19,935 nucleotides of DNA from Thermodesulfobacteriaceae bacterium (GTDB taxonomy: Bacteria; Desulfobacterota; Thermodesulfobacteria; Thermodesulfobacteriales; Thermodesulfobacteriaceae). A model generated the notes under the pieces. The model was not told the DNA's origin. It saw only the letters and a list, made by a program, of their open reading frames with translations, and made no database searches. Positions within the stretch are counted from its first letter, which is position 1; each line of letters opens with the position of its first letter. Location: NCBI GenBank assembly GCA_015494725.1, contig WGAR01000112.1:1-19935 (forward strand), in the 5' to 3' direction. Below, one piece after another: positions 16,021 through 19,935 of this stretch. The position numbers and the translations under genes were made by a program.

Positions 16021-16968
16021 TTAATAACGTTGCAGGATTTCCAGGGATCGTCGGATCTGGCGCACAAAGAATTGCCCTGTTTCCGGATAAAGCCCCAGCC
16101 CGCGATAATAGGTCTTCCCTTCCACGGTGGTGGTTACACAGTCCACTTCCTTACCGGCCTCCTCCAGAATCTCCCGCCAGCTTTTCTCCCCCTCTCCCGA
16201 ATTTTTACCCATAATGTCATGCATTACATGATCTCCGGCCACCAGCATAAAGGGAATGAAACGCACCCTGCGGGCCGGATATTTCCGGGCCTCCTCCAGG
16301 ACCGCCTCTCCGGCCGGCACCCCTTCCACCGTTCCCAGAAGGACGTTGGGATAGCTATGCCGGACCAGCCAGTCCAGCCCCAGGTAGGTAATGTTGGCCC
16401 CCTGAGAGGTGACATCGGTGCCATGCGCCACCAGGATATTGATCCCCTCCCCCGGAGGAAGGAACTCGCGGGAAACCATCTTCAAGACCTCTTTCACATA
16501 TTCCCAGCGGAAAAGAAGGGGTTCTCCCACCACAATGCGTAAGTCCGGAAACTTCTTACAGATCCGCACCACCGTTTCGTACTCCAGCCCGGGAAATACA
16601 TGAAGCGGTTGCACCACCACCTTCCGGTATCCCTGGGCATAAAGGGTGGCCAGGACCTCGTGCAGACTGGCCAGATGCTTCGAAATCCCCTTGCGGGCAT
16701 AAATACGGTTCATCTTCTCCCGGATGATGTTGGAGGTAAAGGCCCAGCGGATCTCATAATCCGGGAAGGCCTTCCGCACTTCCCGATCGATATAATCAAA
16801 GGTAACCCGGGCCTTGGTGGAGGTGCCGAAGGCGCAGAGCACGATAGCCGGTTTTTCATGGAGCCTGGGATGTTTCAGCGGAAGATAGGCTATGGCTCCG
16901 GCCTGCACCCAACCCACCATCAAAAACAAAATCCCTCCTACCAGAGCACCAAAACCGAGTCCCTTCAT
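16021..16968 (-). CDS. cbiK: Sirohydrochlorin cobaltochelatase, secreted (CbiK-P-like)
   Basis: A 315-residue class II chelatase that inserts Co2+ (possibly also Fe2+) into sirohydrochlorin. The fold motifs are IVLCAFGTSTKA (42-53), VVVQPLHVFPGLEYE (117-131) with His123, VAHGT (180-184), and FMLVAGDHVMHDIMG (240-254) with His247. His123 and His247 correspond to the two metal-binding histidines of the CbiK family. Residues 1-23 form a signal peptide (MKGLGFGALVGGILFLMVGWVQA), so the enzyme is probably periplasmic, as is CbiK-P of Desulfovibrio vulgaris; cytoplasmic CbiK proteins lack this. In that enzyme a histidine also binds haem; His98 or His103 here are candidates, unproven. It is the first gene after the cobalamin riboswitch. 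Its Shine-Dalgarno (GGGGG, 16975-16979) can pair with an upstream C-tract. The ATG at 16968 begins the signal peptide. Confidence 0.92.
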   Translation of the reverse strand: MKGLGFGALVGGILFLMVGWVQAGAIAYLPLKHPRLHEKPAIVLCAFGTSTKARVTFDYIDREVRKAFPDYEIRWAFTSNIIREKMNRIYARKGISKHLASLHEVLATLYAQGYRKVVVQPLHVFPGLEYETVVRICKKFPDLRIVVGEPLLFRWEYVKEVLKMVSREFLPPGEGINILVAHGTDVTSQGANITYLGLDWLVRHSYPNVLLGTVEGVPAGEAVLEEARKYPARRVRFIPFMLVAGDHVMHDIMGKNSGEGEKSWREILEEAGKEVDCVTTTVEGKTYYRGLGLYPETGQFFVRQIRRSLEILQRY

Positions 16969-16974
16969 ACTTTA

Positions 16975-17042
16975 CCCCCTTATTTGGATTTTGGGGGCTT
17001 AGCGAGGATAGACCGTGGCCACGGTCGGGTCGGAGTCCTCGC
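16975..17042 (-). promoter_or_regulatory. Riboswitch expression platform (hairpin plus Shine-Dalgarno-sequestering pair)
   Basis: Between the aptamer and cbiK two structures can form in the minus-strand RNA. The first is a stem-loop at 17002-17042, with outer arms of 7 bp (17002-17008 with 17036-17042) and an inner GACCGT/ACGGTC stem around GGCC (17011-17026). The second is a CCCCC tract (minus strand, 16993-16997) that can pair with the GGGGG Shine-Dalgarno (16975-16979). No U-tract follows the stem-loop, so control of translation initiation is more likely than transcription termination. Confidence 0.5.
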
Positions 17043-17060
17043 CGCACCCCACCGTTTTAC

Positions 17061-17344
17061 GGCCCCGGGCCGGTCTCCCGGCTTCCGGATCGTCCTACTC
17101 GCCGCGCCTTCCCGGCCGACCGGGAACACCCCGGCCTGACCAGTGGCCTGTCGTCTCGAAGACCGTGCGTCTCCGAGACCCACCCGGGAACCCTTTCGGA
17201 CTCGAGCGCCCGGGCGAGGAGCCGGGGACTTAAAATTCCCGACCCCCAGCGGCTTTCGTCCCCGGTCACGGTTGCGGGCCAGCGCCGGATTCTCACCGGC
17301 TTCCCGTTTCACCCCGGAGCCTCTGCCCCGGGGCACCCGGGGCC
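17061..17344 (-). ncRNA. Cobalamin riboswitch aptamer (B12 element) with large peripheral insertion
   Basis: Read on the minus strand, the region carries the conserved cobalamin-riboswitch blocks in order. These are GGTGAAACGGGAAGCCGGTG then AATCC and GCTGGCCCGCAACCGTGA, GCCACTGG (17140-17147 on plus), GGCGAGTAGGACGATCCGGA, and the B12 box GCCGGGAGACCGGCC (about 17067-17083). An 8-bp closing stem P1 forms between 17337-17344 and 17061-17068. At 284 bases the aptamer is longer than the usual roughly 200, because about 115 bases (17148-17262) separate the CCCGCAAC core from the GCCACTGG block. It precedes cbiK, as expected for B12-repressed cobalt/corrin genes. No convincing gene overlaps it. 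Confidence 0.95.
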
Positions 17345-17354
17345 ATATTTCGGA

Positions 17355-17384
17355 AAGCTACCCCCGGAACCCCCTCCCTGTCAA
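17355..17384 (-). promoter_or_regulatory. Sigma-70 promoter driving the cobalamin riboswitch transcript
   Basis: On the minus strand a perfect TTGACA (17379-17384) is followed after 18 bases by TAGCTT (17355-17360), a weak -10. The predicted start, near 17348, falls just before the first base of the riboswitch P1 stem (17344), which supports the call. Confidence 0.6.
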
Positions 17385-17452
17385 GAGAAACAAGAGTTTA
17401 GCACCCCAAAAACTTGGCCGAAGCCCGGAGGATGGGATAGAGTTTGAATACC

Positions 17453-18913
17453 ATGGCTTACGGACTCGCGGAATGGCTGGATCATCCGCAAAGGGAAACC
17501 ATAGCGGCCTTTCTCCGGGAAGTGGCCCCGGAGCGAGAGATATATCTTACCGGAGGGGCCGTAAGGGATATCCTGCGGAAGAAAAGGGTACGGGATCTCG
17601 ACCTCACGGTGGTGGATGGTTCGCCCCGGCAACTGGCCGAGGAGGCAGCCAGAAGGCTCTCCTTCGCTCTGGTTCCGCTTCACGAAGAGTTCGGGGTCTT
17701 CCGGGTGACCCGGGAGGGTTTCACCCTGGACATCTCCGGACTTCGTCCCGGAGCCCGGAACATCGAGGAGGATTTACGCCTGCGGGATTTCACCCTGAAT
17801 GCCCTGGCGGTGCCCCTTTCCGAGGCTCTGAGCCGGCCCCCTTCGGCCTGGCCCCTTATCGATCCCTGCGGGGGGTTTTCGGATCTTTCGGCCGGGATCA
17901 TCCGGGCTATATCCCGGGAAAACCTGCGGGACGACCCCTTGAGACTCCTCCGGGCCTACCGTTTTCTGGCCCAGGGCTACGGAAAGTGCGAGGGGGAGAC
18001 CCGGCGGATCATCCAGGAGCTGGCCCCGGAGATCCACCGGGTGGCCCCGGAGCGGGTGGAATACGAATTGCGCCTCATCTTCGAGACCCACCGGGCTTCC
18101 GAGACCCTGCGGGAGATGCTCGCCGACGGTCTTCTGGCCGAGCTTTTTCCGGAGCTTTACGAAGGAGCCGGAATCCCGCAACCGGATTATCATCATCTGG
18201 ATGTCCTGGGACACGCACTGGAGAGCCTCTCCGCTGCCGAAGGGATCCTTTCCGCTCCGGAGCACTATCCCGAATTCGAGAAAGAGATCCGGGAGATGGT
18301 CTCGGACCGCGAGGCCCTTTATGCCGTGAAACTTTCGGCCCTTTTCCATGACGCGGGAAAGAGCCGCACCTTTTCTCCGGCCGGGGAACGGGCCGAACGC
18401 ATCACCTTTTACGAGCACGAGAAAGAAAGCGTGCGCCTTTTTTCCGCCTGGGCCGAAAGGTGGCGCATAAAAAAGAAGGTCATAAAGAGGGCCTCCCTTC
18501 TCATCCGCAACCACATGCGCCCCTTTTTTCTGCTGGAGGCTCGGGAAAAGGGGCGTCTCACGGCCCGGGCCAAGCGCAGACTCCTTCGCGACTGCCCGGA
18601 TCTCCCCGGGCTCTTTGTGGTGGCCCTTTCCGACTGTCTTTCCGCAAGGGGCCCGGCCGCGGAACCCGAAACCTGCGAGAAACTCCGGATCCTCTTTATC
18701 GAGCTTAAACGTTTCTCGCAGGAGGTGATGGAAAGGGTCCGGGTGAAAAGACTCCTTACCGGGCACGATCTTATCGAGGTCCTGGGGCTCAAGCCCGGCC
18801 CCCTTTTTCGCGAGCTTCTCTCCGCGGTGGAAGAGGCCCAGGTGGAGGGACGGGTAAGGAATCGGGAGGAAGCCCTGGCCCTGGTACGAGAGATCCTGGC
18901 CCGCCGCCGATAA
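17453..18913 (+). CDS. CCA tRNA nucleotidyltransferase / poly(A) polymerase family protein with HD domain
   Basis: A 486-residue class II nucleotidyltransferase that adds all or part of the 3'-CCA of tRNA. Head domain: YLTGGAVRDIL (31-41) and catalytic carboxylates Asp48 and Asp50 in VRDLDLTV (46-53), then LRDFTLNALAV (110-120). Neck motifs are NLRDDPLRLLRAYRF (157-171) and VAPERVEYELRLI (197-209). A C-terminal HD domain carries LFHDAGKSRTF (297-307; His299, Asp300) and a later IRNHMRPFFL stretch, as in bacterial enzymes with phosphatase/phosphodiesterase-like HD domains. The ATG at 17453 lacks a well-placed ribosome site. An in-frame TTG at 17444, 12 bases after GGAGG (17427-17431), is an alternative start adding three residues. 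Some thermophiles split CC- and A-adding activities between two such proteins, so full CCA activity is not certain. It is divergent from the riboswitch operon. Confidence 0.88.
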   Translation: MAYGLAEWLDHPQRETIAAFLREVAPEREIYLTGGAVRDILRKKRVRDLDLTVVDGSPRQLAEEAARRLSFALVPLHEEFGVFRVTREGFTLDISGLRPGARNIEEDLRLRDFTLNALAVPLSEALSRPPSAWPLIDPCGGFSDLSAGIIRAISRENLRDDPLRLLRAYRFLAQGYGKCEGETRRIIQELAPEIHRVAPERVEYELRLIFETHRASETLREMLADGLLAELFPELYEGAGIPQPDYHHLDVLGHALESLSAAEGILSAPEHYPEFEKEIREMVSDREALYAVKLSALFHDAGKSRTFSPAGERAERITFYEHEKESVRLFSAWAERWRIKKKVIKRASLLIRNHMRPFFLLEAREKGRLTARAKRRLLRDCPDLPGLFVVALSDCLSARGPAAEPETCEKLRILFIELKRFSQEVMERVRVKRLLTGHDLIEVLGLKPGPLFRELLSAVEEAQVEGRVRNREEALALVREILARRR

Positions 18914-18937
18914 AGCCCCTCCCGACCAGGGCCTCCC

Positions 18938-18966
18938 TTGCAAGAGGAAGGAGAAAGCGTTATATA
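18938..18966 (+). promoter_or_regulatory. Candidate sigma-70 promoter of the molybdate-type uptake operon
   Basis: TTGCAA (18938-18943) and TATATA (18961-18966) are separated by 17 bases, each matching four of six consensus positions. The -10 lies inside the ModE-like palindrome (18958-18981), an arrangement that would let a bound regulator block RNA polymerase. Confidence 0.5.
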
Positions 18967-18981
18967 TAGGCAAATATAACG
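18958..18981. promoter_or_regulatory. ModE-box-like palindrome (operator)
   Basis: CGTTATAT (18958-18965) and ATATAACG (18974-18981) are perfect inverted repeats around an 8-base spacer. This is the form of the ModE operator known from proteobacteria (CGnTATAT, spacer, ATATAnCG), and it sits 14 bases before the ATG of a molybdate-type binding protein. Tungstate-responsive ModE relatives bind similar sites, so the ligand could be either oxyanion. Confidence 0.8.
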
Positions 18982-18995
18982 ATGGAGGCGTTCCC

Positions 18996-19850
18996 ATGCA
19001 ACGCATACTGGGCATACTTCTTCTCTTCTGGGTGGGGTTAACAGGCGTGTCCCGGGCCGGGGAAAGGCTTCTTATCTTTGCCGGGGCGGCTTCGCGTCCC
19101 CCCACCGAGGAGGCCGCCCGGGCCTTCGAAAGAAAGACCGGGGTCAGGGTGGACCTCGTCTTCGGAGGCTCGGGATATGTGCTCTCGCAGATGATCCTTT
19201 CCCGCAAAGGGGATCTTTACTTTCCGGGTTCCTCCGACTATATGGAACTGGCCAAAAGGAAAAAGGCCGTCTTCCCCGAGACCGAAAGGATCGTGGCCTA
19301 TCTGGTTCCGGCTATTATCGTTAAAAAGGGAAATCCCAAAGGAGTTCACTCCCTGCGCGATCTCCTCAAACCCGGGATCCGGGTGGCTATTGCCAATCCG
19401 GAGGGGGTATGCGTGGGGGTTTACGCGGTGGAGATCCTGGAAAGGGCCCTGCGTCCTGCGGAAAAGGCCGCCTTTCGGCAAAAGCTTACCAATTACACCG
19501 GAAGCTGTGCCCAGACCGCGGCTGCGGTCTCTCTGGGAGCGGTGGATGCGGTGATCGGATGGCGTATCTTTGCTTACTGGGATCCGAAACACCTTGAGGC
19601 CATCCCCCTGCGGCCGGAGGAGGTGGTGCGCGTGGGATATATGCCCATTGCCGTAGCACGTTTCACCCGCAACCGGCCTCTGGCCGAGGCCTTCATCCGG
19701 TTCATTACCTCCCCGGAAGGGAAGGATATTTTCCGGCGCTACCATTACTTCATGAGCCCGGAGGAGGCCTTCTCCTTTATCGGAGCCCGCAAACCCGTGG
19801 GGGGAACCTATAAAGTGCCAGCGGAATGGCTGGGAGGCAGGACCCGATGA
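18996..19850 (+). CDS. modA: Molybdate/tungstate-type ABC transporter substrate-binding protein
   Basis: A 284-residue periplasmic oxyanion-binding protein. A signal peptide covers about residues 1-21 (MQRILGILLLFWVGLTGVSRA); there is no lipobox cysteine, so it is soluble rather than a lipoprotein. The mature protein starts with RLLIFAGAASRPPTEEAARA (24-43), where Ser33 is a ligand-contact position in ModA proteins. The second contact region, FGGSGYVLSQM (56-66), follows, then GDLYFPGSSDYMELAK. The far lobe has VAIANPEGVCVGVYA (130-144) and VDAVIGWRIFAY (183-194). Molybdate versus tungstate cannot be separated by eye. The ATG at 18996 follows GGAGG at 7 bases. The stop overlaps the permease start (ATGA), so the two are co-translated. 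The ModE-like operator upstream suggests repression when oxyanion is plentiful. Confidence 0.87.
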   Translation: MQRILGILLLFWVGLTGVSRAGERLLIFAGAASRPPTEEAARAFERKTGVRVDLVFGGSGYVLSQMILSRKGDLYFPGSSDYMELAKRKKAVFPETERIVAYLVPAIIVKKGNPKGVHSLRDLLKPGIRVAIANPEGVCVGVYAVEILERALRPAEKAAFRQKLTNYTGSCAQTAAAVSLGAVDAVIGWRIFAYWDPKHLEAIPLRPEEVVRVGYMPIAVARFTRNRPLAEAFIRFITSPEGKDIFRRYHYFMSPEEAFSFIGARKPVGGTYKVPAEWLGGRTR

Positions 19851-19935
19851 CCCTTCGTCGTCTGACCCTCTCCGCCGCCCTGGTGATAACCCTCTTTTAT
19901 ACCGCCCTTATCCTCTCCCTCTTTTACTTCTTTAA
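19847..19935 (+). CDS. ABC transporter permease, N-terminal fragment (ModB-like)
   Basis: Only 29 codons lie in the window. They begin MTLRRLTLSAALVITLFYTA and continue as an unbroken hydrophobic segment, consistent with the first transmembrane helix of an inner-membrane permease. The ATG at 19847 overlaps the stop of the binding-protein gene by four bases. The identity as the molybdate/tungstate permease rests on position, not on recognisable family motifs, which would lie beyond the window edge. Confidence 0.7.
   Translation, partial: MTLRRLTLSAALVITLFYTALILSLFYFF

Noticed and set aside
16016..16067. Extended cbiL start overlapping the end of cbiK
   Set aside because: The added residues have no match to the family, and a ribosome site lies directly before the TTG at 16010, where conserved sequence begins.
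17143..18351. Open reading frame of about 400 codons on the plus strand across the riboswitch and tRNA nucleotidyltransferase gene
   Set aside because: Gly/Pro/Arg-rich translation of GC-rich DNA, out of frame with the clear CCA-enzyme gene and crossing the riboswitch; no domain pattern.
17774..19207. Long minus-strand reading frame opposite the nucleotidyltransferase and binding-protein genes
   Set aside because: Antisense shadow: it covers the well-supported ModE-like operator and two recognisable genes and has no family motifs.

Overview
The window looks like a chromosomal segment of a Gram-negative, probably flagellated, anaerobic bacterium. An outer membrane is implied by a TolC-type outer-membrane factor, an RND pump and an OprB-type porin. 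An anti-sigma-28 factor (FlgM) implies flagella. A secreted CbiK-type cobaltochelatase is best known from sulfate reducers. GC-rich, Glu/Arg/Lys-rich coding and tightly packed genes would suit a thermophilic sulfate/sulfur-metabolising lineage such as Thermodesulfobacteriota, but that placement is inference. No rRNA, tRNA, CRISPR array, transposase or phage gene was found.

Layout. (1) 1-2647, minus strand: a translationally coupled cluster of a ParB-N-domain protein, a Memo-family protein with an extra N-terminal domain, and an RsuA-type pseudouridine synthase cut by the window edge. (2) 2648-3182: a divergent intergenic region with a probable sigma-28 promoter, then flgM. (3) 3179-6718, minus: a two-subunit biotin-dependent carboxylase, with the biotin carboxylase followed by an atypical carboxyltransferase/biotin-carrier subunit. 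(4) 6807-7732, plus: a MarC-family membrane protein and an amphi-Trp domain protein. (5) 7743-13690, plus: a small secreted cysteine-containing protein that may be leaderless, followed by a complete CzcC/CzcB/CzcA-type heavy-metal efflux system. (6) 13699-13724: a hairpin between convergent operons. (7) 13774-17384, minus: a promoter, a cobalamin riboswitch with a large peripheral insertion, a secreted cobaltochelatase (cbiK), cbiL and an OprB-type porin. (8) 17453-18913, plus: a CCA-type tRNA nucleotidyltransferase with an HD domain. (9) 18938-19935, plus: a promoter overlapped by a ModE-like palindrome, a molybdate/tungstate-type binding protein and the first codons of its permease.

How the parts work together. 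Metal handling dominates the right two thirds: metal export (RND), cobalt insertion for corrinoid synthesis under a B12 riboswitch, and molybdate/tungstate import probably under a ModE-type repressor. The most distinctive hypotheses are these: a porin lies in the B12-riboswitch transcript beside a secreted chelatase; a carboxylase has several replaced active-site positions; a small exported C-x-C-x3-C protein sits at the head of the efflux operon; and a Memo protein is coupled to a ParB-like protein. I see no clear evidence of a wholly new multigene system.
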